NCBI RefSeq assembly: GCF_002258785.1
Contig: NZ_NOYI01000024.1
Coordinates: 163,218 to 227,217, forward strand
DNA from: Rhodococcus sp. 06-235-1A
GTDB lineage: Bacteria; Actinomycetota; Actinomycetes; Mycobacteriales; Mycobacteriaceae
Length of the DNA: 64,000 nt
Direction: 5' to 3'
Made by a program: the position numbers and the translations under genes. Of this stretch, positions 8,609-17,686 are shown one piece after another (position 1 is the first letter of the stretch; each line of letters opens with the position of its first letter). The notes under the pieces were generated by a model. That model saw only the letters and a program-made list of their open reading frames with translations, did no database searches and was not told the origin of the DNA.

Positions 8609-10756
8609 TCACCCGGTTTCGACCATCTCCACAGCCGCAGAGACGATCTCGTCCTCCGAGAGGAGGACGAGATCGGCGGCACCGCCGAGCGGGACGAACG
8701 AGTTCTTGCTCGTGACCCTGCCGATGGCACCGTCGTAGCCGCCCTCGACCAGAACGGTCACGACGCCCTCGCCGACTCCCCCGTCGTGTCGGGTCTCGTC
8801 GGCGACCAGCACTCGATCGAAGTGCGCGAGCCGGTGCAACAGGTCCTCGGCAGGTAGCGGAACAATCCAGCGTAGGTCCACGACCGTCACCGCAATCCCG
8901 CGCCCGCGCAACGTGGATGTGGCGCGTCTGCTCATCACGACGCCGTTGCCGAACGTGACGATTGCAAGATCACCGCCGTCCCCATGAAGCCCGACGGTGC
9001 CGAACGGGGCCTCCGAATCGTCGACGCATCGCAAAGCCCCATCGCCGTCGTGCAGATCGACTCGGTGGTAGAGCGCGATCGGCTCCAAGAAGACGCACAC
9101 TCGCCCCTCCTCGACAGCCAGTGCCACAGAGGTTCTCAGGAGGCCGGCGGCCTCGGCCGCCGAACTCGGAACCGCTACCACGATGCCCGGGATGTCGCGC
9201 AGAACGGCGACCGCGTTGTCGTTGTGGAAGTGCCCGCCGAAACCGCGTTGATAGGCCAAGCCGGCGACGCGCACCACCATCCCATTGGTGAACTGCGCAT
9301 CGGAGAAGAACTTCAGCGACGCGGCCTCCCCGCGCAGCTGATCCTCGGCATTGTGCAGGTACGCCAGATACTGAATCTCGGGTATCGGAACGAAACCAGC
9401 GAGCGCAGCACCCAGGGCGGTGCCGAGCACGGTCTGCTCGTCGAGCAGAGTGTCGAAAACTCGTGCTGCCCCGAACTTCTTGCGCAAGCCCTTCGTAACG
9501 CCGTAGACGCCGCCTTTGACGGCCACATCCTCGCCGAACACGAGGACGTCGGGTCGCGCAGTCATGATGTCGGTGAGAGTTCGGTTGATCATCGCGGCGA
9601 GTGTGAGACGCTGCTCGCTGGGTGCACCGCGCAGACCGGTCTCGGTGGCGGCCACAGCGATAGGTCGTCGTTCGGTGAGCGGGGCCATCACCGCGTCCGC
9701 GGTGGCGAGACGCGACGACGCCCCGGAGCGCAGCGAGTCGACCGTCGCCTCGGCCTCGCCCATGACGGTCTCGCGCATCGCTCGGTAGCGGGCCTCGACA
9801 TCGGCTGCCGAGAGAACACCGGCCCCGATCAGCACACGTGCGCTCGCCAGCAACGGATCTCGCGCATAGTCGCCGACAATGTCTGTGCTCGAACGGTAGG
9901 CGAGTTCGGCATCCGATCCGGCGTGGCCCATCAATCGCACCGTCTCCAGGTGGAGGACCACCGGACGGCGCCGATGACGCACCGTTGCAACCGCAGCGTC
10001 GATGGTGCGCATCAGTGCGACCGGATCATCGCCGTCGGCCCGCACGTACTCGATCGACGGAAATCGGCTGAGCGACTGCGCAATCCAGCCCCGCGGCGAT
10101 CGGGTACTGATGCCGATGCCGTTATCCTCGCAGACGAACAGGATCGGCATCGGAACGGACTGGTGCGCGCAGTAGGCAGCCGAGTTGAGCGCACCCACCG
10201 TCGTCGAATGGTTGGCCGAGGCGTCGCCGAAGCTGCACACCACGATGGCGTCCTCAGGCCACGGAGTTCGATGTCGGAGCGCCTTCGCCCGGCCGAGCGC
10301 GAACGCCAGACCGACCGCGCGCGGAACCTGGGAACCGATGGTCGACGTCTGCGGGACGATCCCCAGGTCGACGTGCCCGAACACCTTGTGGCGGCCACCG
10401 GAGATGGGGTCCCGGGTCGAGGCGACCAGACTTGCCAACACGTTCCGGATCGGCGTCGAATCCGAACGCTGTTGTGCACGTGCCGCATAGAATCCGCCGG
10501 ATCGGTAGTGCAGCAGTGCCGGGTCGGTGACCTCGGTCGCGGCCCCGACGGCAGCATTGGCTTCGTGCCCGGACGAGCCGATGGTGTAGTAACCGAAGCC
10601 CGCGGACTGCAACCAGCGAGCAGCGAAATCGAGATGCCGACTGGCGAGTTGCGCGTCGAAGTACCGGATCAGTCGCTGCGGTTCAGCGACGACCGACCCA
10701 CTGAGCCCGATCGAACGAACCTGCTGCAGGAAGTACTCGTCGATCGCTTCGGCCAC
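8609..10756 (-). CDS. fused E1 alpha-beta 2-oxoacid dehydrogenase (thiamine-diphosphate enzyme)
   Basis: The 715-residue protein joins both halves of an E1. Residues about 1-345 are E1alpha-like, with a thiamine-diphosphate motif GDAS at 177-180 and DN at 211-212. Residues about 380-715 are E1beta-like (VLVFGEDVAVKGGVYGVTKGL, AGLAYQRGFGGHFHNDN). It should decarboxylate a 2-oxo acid and hand the acyl group to a lipoyl E2. It follows the E2 gene by 52 bases in the same operon, although that operon already encodes separate E1alpha and E1beta. GTG start at 10756 with AAGGG upstream. Confidence 0.85.
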   Translation of the reverse strand: MAEAIDEYFLQQVRSIGLSGSVVAEPQRLIRYFDAQLASRHLDFAARWLQSAGFGYYTIGSSGHEANAAVGAATEVTDPALLHYRSGGFYAARAQQRSDSTPIRNVLASLVASTRDPISGGRHKVFGHVDLGIVPQTSTIGSQVPRAVGLAFALGRAKALRHRTPWPEDAIVVCSFGDASANHSTTVGALNSAAYCAHQSVPMPILFVCEDNGIGISTRSPRGWIAQSLSRFPSIEYVRADGDDPVALMRTIDAAVATVRHRRRPVVLHLETVRLMGHAGSDAELAYRSSTDIVGDYARDPLLASARVLIGAGVLSAADVEARYRAMRETVMGEAEATVDSLRSGASSRLATADAVMAPLTERRPIAVAATETGLRGAPSEQRLTLAAMINRTLTDIMTARPDVLVFGEDVAVKGGVYGVTKGLRKKFGAARVFDTLLDEQTVLGTALGAALAGFVPIPEIQYLAYLHNAEDQLRGEAASLKFFSDAQFTNGMVVRVAGLAYQRGFGGHFHNDNAVAVLRDIPGIVVAVPSSAAEAAGLLRTSVALAVEEGRVCVFLEPIALYHRVDLHDGDGALRCVDDSEAPFGTVGLHGDGGDLAIVTFGNGVVMSRRATSTLRGRGIAVTVVDLRWIVPLPAEDLLHRLAHFDRVLVADETRHDGGVGEGVVTVLVEGGYDGAIGRVTSKNSFVPLGGAADLVLLSEDEIVSAAVEMVETG

Positions 10757-10808
10757 ACTCGCACCCTTGTCTCCATCGAGCAGTCTCCATCGAGCCGAGC
10801 TGCGTAGA

Positions 10809-12116
10809 TCAGCTCAGAGCGATCATATCCACCGGAGTGCTCAACAACCGGCCGACGAGCGCGAGGAACTGCGATCCCTGCTGGCCGTCGACGAGGCGAT
10901 GATCGAACGACAGCGACAGCGTCGTCACGGACCGTAGAGCGATTGCGCCCTCGTGCTCCCAGGGCATGCGGCGGATCGAACCGAAGCACAGGATGGCCGC
11001 TTCGCCGGGGTTGAGGATCGGCGTGCCTGCATCGACTCCGAACACTCCGACGTTGGTGATCGTGATGGTGCCGTCGGCGAGGTCGGCCGAACTGCTCTTG
11101 CCTTCCTTCGCGGTACGCGTCAGATCGGCCAGCGCACGCGCGATGTCCACCAGTGAGAGTTCGTGCGCGTCCTTGATGTTCGGCACCATCAGGCCGCGCG
11201 GGGTCGCCGCGGCGATGCCGAGGTTGACGTAGTGCTTGGTGACGATCTCCTGAGCCGCCTCGTCCCAGGACGAGTTGAGCGACGGATTCGATTTCAGTGC
11301 AACGAGAACTGCCTTGGACACCAGCGCCAGCGGAGTCAGCCGTACATCCGCGAAGTGGGCCGAGGACCGGAGGGATTCCAGCAGAGTCAGGGTGTCGGTG
11401 ACGTCCACGGTCACGAATTCGGTGACGTGCGGGGCGGTGAATGCACTGCGCACCATCGCATCCGCGGTGTGTTTGCGGACTCCCTTGATCGGGGTCCGTT
11501 CTTCGCGGCCGGTCCGTTGCGGGATCCGCATCTCTGCCGGGTCCTCACCCTCCAGGTAGGTCTCGACGTCTTCACGCGTGACGTCACCACGGCTTCCCGT
11601 TGCGGGCACCTCTGCCAGGTCGACAGCGTTGTCCTTGGCGATCTTTCGCACCGGCGGTGTGGCCAACGGCTTACCGTTCTGCCCGCTCGATGCCGCAGTC
11701 ACCGGAGCGGTTCCCCGACCGCCGCGTCGACTGGATCCTTCCTTGGCCACTCCGTATCCGACGAGAACCGGGACGCGCTCCTCACTGTCCTCGACCGGGC
11801 TCGCGTCATCCACCTCGGTGGCGAGCTCGGGGGCAGCCGCGTCGTCCTCGCTGTTCCCGTCCTCACTGCTCCCATCGACGCGGATATCGATGATCGGAAC
11901 TCCGACCTCGACGGTGTCGCCTTCCGACACATGAAGTGCAGCAACGACACCCGCGAACGGCGACGGCAGCTCGACGGCAGCCTTGGCCGTTTCGACCTCG
12001 GCGATGTTCTGATTGAGCTCGATCGTGTCACCGACGGCGACGAGCCAGGTCAGAAGATCGGCCTCGGTGAGGCCTTCCCCGAGGTCGGGCAATGGAAAGC
12101 TCTTGATGGTGGGCAT
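10809..12116 (-). CDS. bkdC: dihydrolipoamide acyltransferase E2 of branched-chain 2-oxoacid dehydrogenase
   Basis: The 435-residue protein has an N-terminal lipoyl domain (LPDLGEGLTEADLL; lipoyl Lys45 in VETAKAAVE, where the common ETDKA is ETAKA), and a Glu/Asp/Ser-rich linker (about 83-115). A peripheral subunit-binding domain (about 152-188, PPVRKIAKDNAVDL) and the catalytic acyltransferase domain follow. The catalytic motif FDHRLVDGQQG (His406) is intact. It is the third gene of the operon. No E3 lipoamide dehydrogenase gene is in the window, so E3 must come from elsewhere. Confidence 0.92.
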   Translation of the reverse strand: MPTIKSFPLPDLGEGLTEADLLTWLVAVGDTIELNQNIAEVETAKAAVELPSPFAGVVAALHVSEGDTVEVGVPIIDIRVDGSSEDGNSEDDAAAPELATEVDDASPVEDSEERVPVLVGYGVAKEGSSRRGGRGTAPVTAASSGQNGKPLATPPVRKIAKDNAVDLAEVPATGSRGDVTREDVETYLEGEDPAEMRIPQRTGREERTPIKGVRKHTADAMVRSAFTAPHVTEFVTVDVTDTLTLLESLRSSAHFADVRLTPLALVSKAVLVALKSNPSLNSSWDEAAQEIVTKHYVNLGIAAATPRGLMVPNIKDAHELSLVDIARALADLTRTAKEGKSSSADLADGTITITNVGVFGVDAGTPILNPGEAAILCFGSIRRMPWEHEGAIALRSVTTLSLSFDHRLVDGQQGSQFLALVGRLLSTPVDMIALS

Positions 12117-12164
12117 CGTCGAATCCTGTTCGTTACGTGGCGGGCTCGGTCGGTGAGCGCGAGG

Positions 12165-13169
12165 TCAGTGGGAGCGACAGCGGTCGACGGCGTCGAGGAT
12201 CCGGTCGACGTCGGGGAGGTAGAACTTCTCGAGCTTCGAGGCGGGGTACGGGGTCCCGAACCCGCCGACACGTAGCACCGGTGCCTCGAGATTGTAGAAG
12301 CAGCGTTCGGATACCCGTGCAGCGATCTCGGAGCCGAGCCCCATGAACACCGGAGCCTCGTGTGTGACGACCAGTCGCCCGGTCTTGCGTACCGAGTCCT
12401 CGATGGTCTCGAAGTCGATCGGGGACAGCGAGCGCAGATCGATGACCTCTATCGAGATTCCCTCGTGAGCAGCCACTTCGGCGGCCTTGCGGGCGGTGGA
12501 GACCAGCGGCCCGTAGGCGATGAGGGTGACGTCGGTGCCCTCGGTGACCACCCGCGCCCGATGCAGGGGGTAGGACGCGTCGAGCTCGGTCTCGCCCAGA
12601 TCGATCGGGCTCTTCTCCCAGTACCGACGCTTCGGCTCGAAGAACAGCACCGGGTCGTCACTTGCGATGGCCTGCTGAATCATCGAGTAGCCGTCGGCCG
12701 CGTTGCTGCAGGTGACCACGCGAAGGCCTGCGGTCTGTGCGAAATACCCTTCGGGAGATTCGGAATGATGCTCCACGGCACCGATTCCGCCGCCGTAGGG
12801 CACGCGGATGGTCATCGGAATCTTGACGTTGCCACTGGTGCGGTAGTGCAGCTTGGCCACCTGCGAGACGATCTGGTCGAACGCCGGATAGATGAAACCG
12901 TCGAACTGAATCTCGCACACCGGCCGAAATCCTCGCATCGCGAGACCGACTGCGGTGCCGATGATTCCCGATTCCGCCAGCGGCATGTCGAGTACTCGAC
13001 CGGGACCGAAGTCCTTCTGCAGGCCGTCGGTGATGCGGAAGACACCGCCGAGCTTGCCGATGTCCTCGCCCATCAGCAGGACCTTCGGGTCGTTCTCCAT
13101 CGCTCGCCGCAGACCTGCATTGATGGCCTTGCCCAACGGAAGACTGGTGGGCCGTTCCAGGGTGGTCAT
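12165..13169 (-). CDS. bkdB: 2-oxoisovalerate dehydrogenase E1 beta subunit
   Basis: The 334-residue transketolase-like protein carries typical E1beta signatures: MGEDIGKLGGVFRITDGL, DMPLAESGIIGTAVGLA, PYGGGIGAVEHHSESPE and THEAPVFMGLGSEIA. ATG at 13169 overlaps the E1alpha stop (ATGA), so the two subunits of the heterotetramer are made in step. The E2 gene follows after 48 bases. Confidence 0.93.
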   Translation of the reverse strand: MTTLERPTSLPLGKAINAGLRRAMENDPKVLLMGEDIGKLGGVFRITDGLQKDFGPGRVLDMPLAESGIIGTAVGLAMRGFRPVCEIQFDGFIYPAFDQIVSQVAKLHYRTSGNVKIPMTIRVPYGGGIGAVEHHSESPEGYFAQTAGLRVVTCSNAADGYSMIQQAIASDDPVLFFEPKRRYWEKSPIDLGETELDASYPLHRARVVTEGTDVTLIAYGPLVSTARKAAEVAAHEGISIEVIDLRSLSPIDFETIEDSVRKTGRLVVTHEAPVFMGLGSEIAARVSERCFYNLEAPVLRVGGFGTPYPASKLEKFYLPDVDRILDAVDRCRSH

Positions 13170-14248
13170 GACGTAGCTCCTTCGAATCCGGCCTGGTACG
13201 AGGCGAACTTGGCCCGCTCGTCGTCGAGTAGGGGGTGTGGATCGGCATAGACGTTGTCGAACACCGACATCGCTTCCGGTTCGACGGTCTCGAGACAACC
13301 GCGACGAAGCTCGGCGGCGACGTCGTCGGCGGTGCGCTTGACCGAGGCAGCGAACGCGTCGTCGAACACGCCGATTCGTCTGAGCAACTTCTCGATTCGG
13401 TCGATCGGATCCTTCGCGCGCCATTCGTCGTCGGTGGCACCCGAGCGGTATCGCGTCGGATCGTCGGATGTGGTGTGCGGGCCCATGCGGTAGGTGACGG
13501 CCTCGATGAGCGTCGGGCCGCTGCCTTCTCGGGCTCGAGCGAGGGCGGCTCTGGTCACGGCCAGGACGGCGAGAACGTCGTTGCCGTCGACGCGGATCGA
13601 CGGGATTCCGTATCCCTCACCGCGGGCGGCGATCGTCGTCTTCGTCTGCACCGTGACCGGTTCGGAGATGGCCCACTGATTGTTCTGGCAGAAGAACACC
13701 ACCGGCGCATGGAAACTGGCGGCGAACCCGAGCGCCTCGGAAATGTCGCCCTGGCTGGTTGCGCCGTCGCCGAAGTAGGTGATGGCCGCGCCTTCGGCTC
13801 CCTCGAGCTGCATGCCGATGGCGTATCCGGTTGCGTGCAAGCCCTGCGATCCGACGATGATCGCCGGCGTGGTCATGCGGTATTCGTACGGGTTCCAGCC
13901 CGAGAGGGTCGACCCGCGCCAGAAGCGCAGCATCCGGGTGGGATCGACGCCCCGGCAGTAGGCGACGCCGTGCTCTCGGTAGCTTGCGAACACGAAGTCC
14001 TCCGTGTCGAGCGCGCGTGCCGAGCCGACCTGCGCCGCTTCCTGCCCGAGCAACGGTGCCCACAACCCCAGTTCGCCCTGCCTCTGCAGCGCGGTGGCCT
14101 CGGAATCGATGCGCCGGACGACGACGAGATCGCGATACATCTCCATCATCGCGGCCGTGTCGATGTCGGCAACGAGAGGCGAATAGGTCTCGTTGCGGAC
14201 GACAGTTCCCGATTCCTTTATCAGCTGTACCAGCGAGGTGGTGTTCAT
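13166..14248 (-). CDS. bkdA: 2-oxoisovalerate dehydrogenase E1 alpha subunit
   Basis: The 360-residue protein has the thiamine-diphosphate motif FGDGATSQGD and a conserved phosphorylation-loop-like segment YRMGPHTTSDDPTRYR. It binds thiamine diphosphate and decarboxylates 2-oxo acids from Val, Leu and Ile. It is the first gene of the operon; its ATG at 14248 faces the Lrp regulator across 134 bases containing candidate operators. Confidence 0.93.
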   Translation of the reverse strand: MNTTSLVQLIKESGTVVRNETYSPLVADIDTAAMMEMYRDLVVVRRIDSEATALQRQGELGLWAPLLGQEAAQVGSARALDTEDFVFASYREHGVAYCRGVDPTRMLRFWRGSTLSGWNPYEYRMTTPAIIVGSQGLHATGYAIGMQLEGAEGAAITYFGDGATSQGDISEALGFAASFHAPVVFFCQNNQWAISEPVTVQTKTTIAARGEGYGIPSIRVDGNDVLAVLAVTRAALARAREGSGPTLIEAVTYRMGPHTTSDDPTRYRSGATDDEWRAKDPIDRIEKLLRRIGVFDDAFAASVKRTADDVAAELRRGCLETVEPEAMSVFDNVYADPHPLLDDERAKFASYQAGFEGATS

Positions 14249-14276
14249 GGTCGTGGCACTCTCCGTCGTGGTGTGA

Positions 14277-14293
14277 TGTCCTTCACAAGGACA
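14277..14293. promoter_or_regulatory. inverted repeat, candidate operator of the bkd operon
   Basis: TGTCCTT-CAC-AAGGACA is a perfect 7-bp palindrome just upstream of the E1alpha start. Further right, TGCACAAG and TGCACAATATTG repeats occur. Location between an Lrp gene and its presumed target supports an operator. Confidence 0.45.
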
Positions 14294-14382
14294 CCACCGA
14301 CATCCAGAGTGCACAAGTGATGACTTCACAACTGCGCAGGCTGCACAATATTGGGTAACGACCGAGCTACAGAAAGTGCGCA

Positions 14383-14862
14383 ATGACCGATTTGGACAAG
14401 ACCGACGCCAGACTCCTCCTCGCACTGTGCGCGAAGCCACGGGCCACCGGCGTCGAGCTCGCCACCACACTGGGGCTGTCCCGCAACACCGTCCAGGCGC
14501 GCCTCGGTCGGTGGGACGACAAGGGATCTCTCACCCCGATCGATCACCGCATCCCGCCCAAGTCGCTGGGACGCCCGCTGCAGGCGTTCGTCACCGCACA
14601 GGTCAACCAACACACGTTGTCGGCGGTCACCGAACACCTGCGGACCATCCCGGAGGTGCTGGAGGTGTTCGGCCTGTCCGGGGCCGCGGACATGCACATC
14701 CGCATCGCGGCCGTGGATGCCGACGACCTGTATCGCATCGCAGGCCTCATCCTCGATATCCCCGGCGTCGAGCGCACCAACATGTCCATCGCGATGTCGG
14801 AGCTGATCCAGTACCGCACCAAGCCGTTGCTCGAACAGCTCGCCGAGGAAGGCCGACGCTGA
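14383..14862 (+). CDS. Lrp/AsnC regulator, probable regulator of the bkd operon
   Basis: The 159-residue protein has an N-terminal helix-turn-helix (GVELATTLGLSRNTVQARLGRW, about residues 23-44) and a RAM domain. It is divergent from the branched-chain dehydrogenase operon and upstream of the amino-acid dehydrogenase. In other bacteria BkdR, an Lrp relative, activates bkd genes in response to branched-chain amino acids; the same role is inferred here. Confidence 0.88.
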   Translation: MTDLDKTDARLLLALCAKPRATGVELATTLGLSRNTVQARLGRWDDKGSLTPIDHRIPPKSLGRPLQAFVTAQVNQHTLSAVTEHLRTIPEVLEVFGLSGAADMHIRIAAVDADDLYRIAGLILDIPGVERTNMSIAMSELIQYRTKPLLEQLAEEGRR

Positions 14863-15029
14863 GCAGCCAGACCAGCTCTACCGCACCGATTCCGCCGCCA
14901 CCGTGCAACATGCATGATCTCGACAACGACGGTTGACCAGCGTGCACGTCCACGGCACTCTTCGACGGACATGTTCCCGGATACCACCCATTTCCGGTAC
15001 CGCCGCCTCATCACCGAAAGAGACCGCCT

Positions 15030-16145
15030 GTGTCCGTCGTTGCCGACCACCCCGCCGCATCGAACACCTCGTCCGATTACTTCCCCGCCGCGACCGGCGT
15101 CTTCGATCGTCCCGACATGCCGCGCGACTGCGCACACGAACGCGTCGTGTTCTGCCAGGACCCCGACACCGGTCTGCGCGCGATCATCGCGGTCCACTCC
15201 ACGACGCTAGGACCGGCGCTCGGCGGAACGCGCTTCTACCCCTACGCATCCGAGCAGGATGCATTGACCGATGTGTTGCGGCTCTCCCGCGGAATGACCT
15301 ACAAGGCAGCCGTCGCGGGAGTCGATCTGGGCGGCGGCAAAGCCGTGATCATCGGCAACCCCAACACGATCAAGACCCCGACGCTGTTGAACGCGTACGG
15401 CCGGTTCGTCGAGTCGCTCGGTGGAACCTACGTCACCGCAGGCGATGTGGGCACCAACAGCGACGATCTCGACATCATCGCCGAGGAGACGGCGCACGTC
15501 GTCGGCAAGAACACCACCGCGGGCGGCACCGGAGACAGCGGCCCGCAGACCGCACTCGGGGTCTTCCTTTCACTCCGGGCAGCAGCCGAATCGGTCTGGG
15601 GCTCCGATGATCTGACCGCCAAGCGCGTCGGCGTCGAGGGTGCGGGCAAGGTGGGGTACAACCTCGTCGCACTGCTTCGTGATGCCGGTGCCGAGGTGGT
15701 CGTCAGCGACTCGTACGTGCCCGCAGTCGATCGCATCGCCCTGGACTTCCCAGGGGTCACCATCGGATCCGACATCATCGGTGCCGACGTCGACGTCTAC
15801 GCGCCGTGCGCCATGGGTGCCACTCTCGACGCCACCTCGGTGGCCCGGTTGTCGGCGTCCATCGTCTGCGGCGCGGCCAACAATCAGCTGCTCACACCCG
15901 ACGTCGAAGAGATGCTGGCTGCGCGGGGAATCGTGTGGGTACCCGACTACGTCGCCAACGCCGGCGGCCTGATCCAGGTGGAAGGCGAACTGCGCGGCAA
16001 GGATTCGGCTCAGGTGATGGCCACGATCGGGAAGATCCGCGACACCGTCACGGGCATCTTCGCCATCGCGCGCACGGAGGGCATTCTGCTGGGAGCTGCC
16101 GCTGACCGTCTGGCCGAGAACCGAATCGCGGCTGCTCGGAGCTGA
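15030..16145 (+). CDS. vdh: Val/Leu/Phe dehydrogenase (NAD-dependent amino-acid dehydrogenase)
   Basis: The 371-residue Glu/Leu/Phe/Val dehydrogenase keeps both catalytic lysines (Lys92 in MTYKAAVAGVDL and Lys104 in GGGKAVI) and a C-terminal Rossmann domain (VEGAGKVGYNLVALL). It oxidatively deaminates a branched-chain (or aromatic) amino acid to its 2-oxo acid and ammonia. Placed beside the bkd operon, valine or leucine is the likely substrate. GTG start at 15030 with AAAGAGA upstream. Confidence 0.88.
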   Translation: MSVVADHPAASNTSSDYFPAATGVFDRPDMPRDCAHERVVFCQDPDTGLRAIIAVHSTTLGPALGGTRFYPYASEQDALTDVLRLSRGMTYKAAVAGVDLGGGKAVIIGNPNTIKTPTLLNAYGRFVESLGGTYVTAGDVGTNSDDLDIIAEETAHVVGKNTTAGGTGDSGPQTALGVFLSLRAAAESVWGSDDLTAKRVGVEGAGKVGYNLVALLRDAGAEVVVSDSYVPAVDRIALDFPGVTIGSDIIGADVDVYAPCAMGATLDATSVARLSASIVCGAANNQLLTPDVEEMLAARGIVWVPDYVANAGGLIQVEGELRGKDSAQVMATIGKIRDTVTGIFAIARTEGILLGAAADRLAENRIAAARS

Positions 16146-16164
16146 GTGGCGGTACGCATCGTTG

Positions 16165-16220
16165 GCTCCACTCCTGGCCGTGCATCGGGGAAATCCCGCA
16201 AACACGGCCTGGAGTGGAGC
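16165..16220. terminator. long imperfect hairpin between convergent genes
   Basis: GCTCCACTCCTGGCCGTG (16165-16182) pairs with 16203-16220 with one mismatch; the loop holds a second small CGGGG/TCCCG stem. It lies between the convergent stops of the amino-acid dehydrogenase and gabD, consistent with a bidirectional terminator. No clear U-tract follows. Confidence 0.6.
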
Positions 16221-16233
16221 GATACGTGCACCG

Positions 16234-17685
16234 CTACTGCAGCGCGATGTACTTGGTCTCGAGGTATTCCTCGATGCCTTCCGAACCACCCTCGCGTCCG
16301 AAACCCGATTCCTTGACGCCACCGAACGGGGCGGCCGCGTCGGAGATCGCACCACGATTGACCCCGACCATGCCGGTGTCCAGAGCCGCCGACACCCGCA
16401 GGGCCCGGTCGAGATTCTCGGTGAAGAAGTACGCCACCAACCCGTATCGGGTGTCGTTGGCCGCAGCGACGGCCTCGTCCTCGGTGTCGAACCCGATGAT
16501 CGCCGCGACGGGTCCGAATATCTCGTCCTGCAACAGATTCGCGTCGGCCGGGATTCGATCGAGCACCGTCGGCGCGTAGAAGAATCCGGGTCCATCCGGC
16601 GTCGTGCCTCCGGTACGCACCCGGGCACCCTTGGCCACCGCATCGTCGACCAGTGCGGTCACCGTTCTGCGCTGCTTGTCGTTGATGAGTGGCCCGATGT
16701 CGGTGCCCTCCCGATCACCCGGACCCACCGACAACGCCTCGATCCGCGCGGTCAGTTTCGTGGTGAATTCCTCGCGTACGGAGTTGGCGACATACAGACG
16801 GTTGGCCGCCGTGCATGCCTCGCCGCCGTTCCGCATCTTGGCCAGCATCGCTCCGTCGACAGCGGCGTCGATGTCCGCGTCGTCGAACACGATGAACGGG
16901 GCATTGCCGCCGAGCTCCATCGACGTCCGTAGCAAGCGGTCGGCTGCGTTGCGTACCAACAGCTTTCCCACTCCGGTGGATCCGGTGAACGTGATCTTCC
17001 TCAGCCTGGGGTCGTCCATCAGCGGTCCGGTGACGGCCGCAGCGTCGGAGGCCGGAAGGATCGAGAGCACACCGCTCGGCAAACCGGCGTCGGCGAACAC
17101 CTGCCCGAGAAGAAGCATCGTGAGCGGAGTGTCCTCGGCCGGCTTGACGATGACGGTGCATCCGGCAGCCAGAGCGGGCCCGATCTTGCGCGTTCCCATG
17201 GCCAGAGGAAAGTTCCACGGGGTGATCGCCAGCACCGGGCCGACGGGCATCTTGGTCACCAGGATTCGGCCGTTTCCTGCCGGCGCGGGGGTGAACCGGC
17301 CGCCGATGCGGACGGCCTCTTCGCTGAACCAGCGCAGGAATTCGCCGCCGTAGTTCACTTCACCGCGGCTCTCCGCCAATGACTTTCCCATTTCGAGAGT
17401 CATCAACAAAGCGAAGTCGTCCGCGCGCTCCTGCAGCAGGTCGAAGGCACGCCGCAGAATCTCGGCCCGCTCGCGGGGCGGCGTTGCCGCCCACTCCGGT
17501 TGGGCCGCGGCCGCCAGATCGAGCGCGGCGATGCCGTCTGCTGCGGTGGCGTCGGCGACCGTGGTCAGTTCCTCGCCGGTCGCCGGGTTCAGTACGGAGA
17601 ACCGGGCACCCGAGGCCGACGGCGTCTGCGTGCCGCCGAGCCACAGGTCGGTGGGCAGCGAGGAAATCAGATCGTTCGATGACAC
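16234..17685 (-). CDS. gabD: NAD(P)-dependent succinate-semialdehyde dehydrogenase
   Basis: The 483-residue aldehyde dehydrogenase has ITPWNFPLAMGTRKIGPAL (cofactor binding), ELGGNAPFIVFDDADI (general-base Glu) and NGGEACTAANRLYV (catalytic Cys). The C-terminal end GGVKESGFGREGGSEGIEEY fits the GabD type. It would oxidise succinate semialdehyde to succinate, and possibly glutarate semialdehyde to glutarate. Its GTG start lies one base after the gabT stop, so the two form an operon. Confidence 0.92.
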   Translation of the reverse strand: MSSNDLISSLPTDLWLGGTQTPSASGARFSVLNPATGEELTTVADATAADGIAALDLAAAAQPEWAATPPRERAEILRRAFDLLQERADDFALLMTLEMGKSLAESRGEVNYGGEFLRWFSEEAVRIGGRFTPAPAGNGRILVTKMPVGPVLAITPWNFPLAMGTRKIGPALAAGCTVIVKPAEDTPLTMLLLGQVFADAGLPSGVLSILPASDAAAVTGPLMDDPRLRKITFTGSTGVGKLLVRNAADRLLRTSMELGGNAPFIVFDDADIDAAVDGAMLAKMRNGGEACTAANRLYVANSVREEFTTKLTARIEALSVGPGDREGTDIGPLINDKQRRTVTALVDDAVAKGARVRTGGTTPDGPGFFYAPTVLDRIPADANLLQDEIFGPVAAIIGFDTEDEAVAAANDTRYGLVAYFFTENLDRALRVSAALDTGMVGVNRGAISDAAAPFGGVKESGFGREGGSEGIEEYLETKYIALQ

Positions 17686-17686
17686 G

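Noticed and set aside
8984..10807. A 607-residue plus-strand frame opposite the fused E1
   Set aside because: Mirror of a GC-rich real gene; its composition (Arg, His, Asp, Gln rich) has no domain signal, while the minus strand shows clear E1 motifs.
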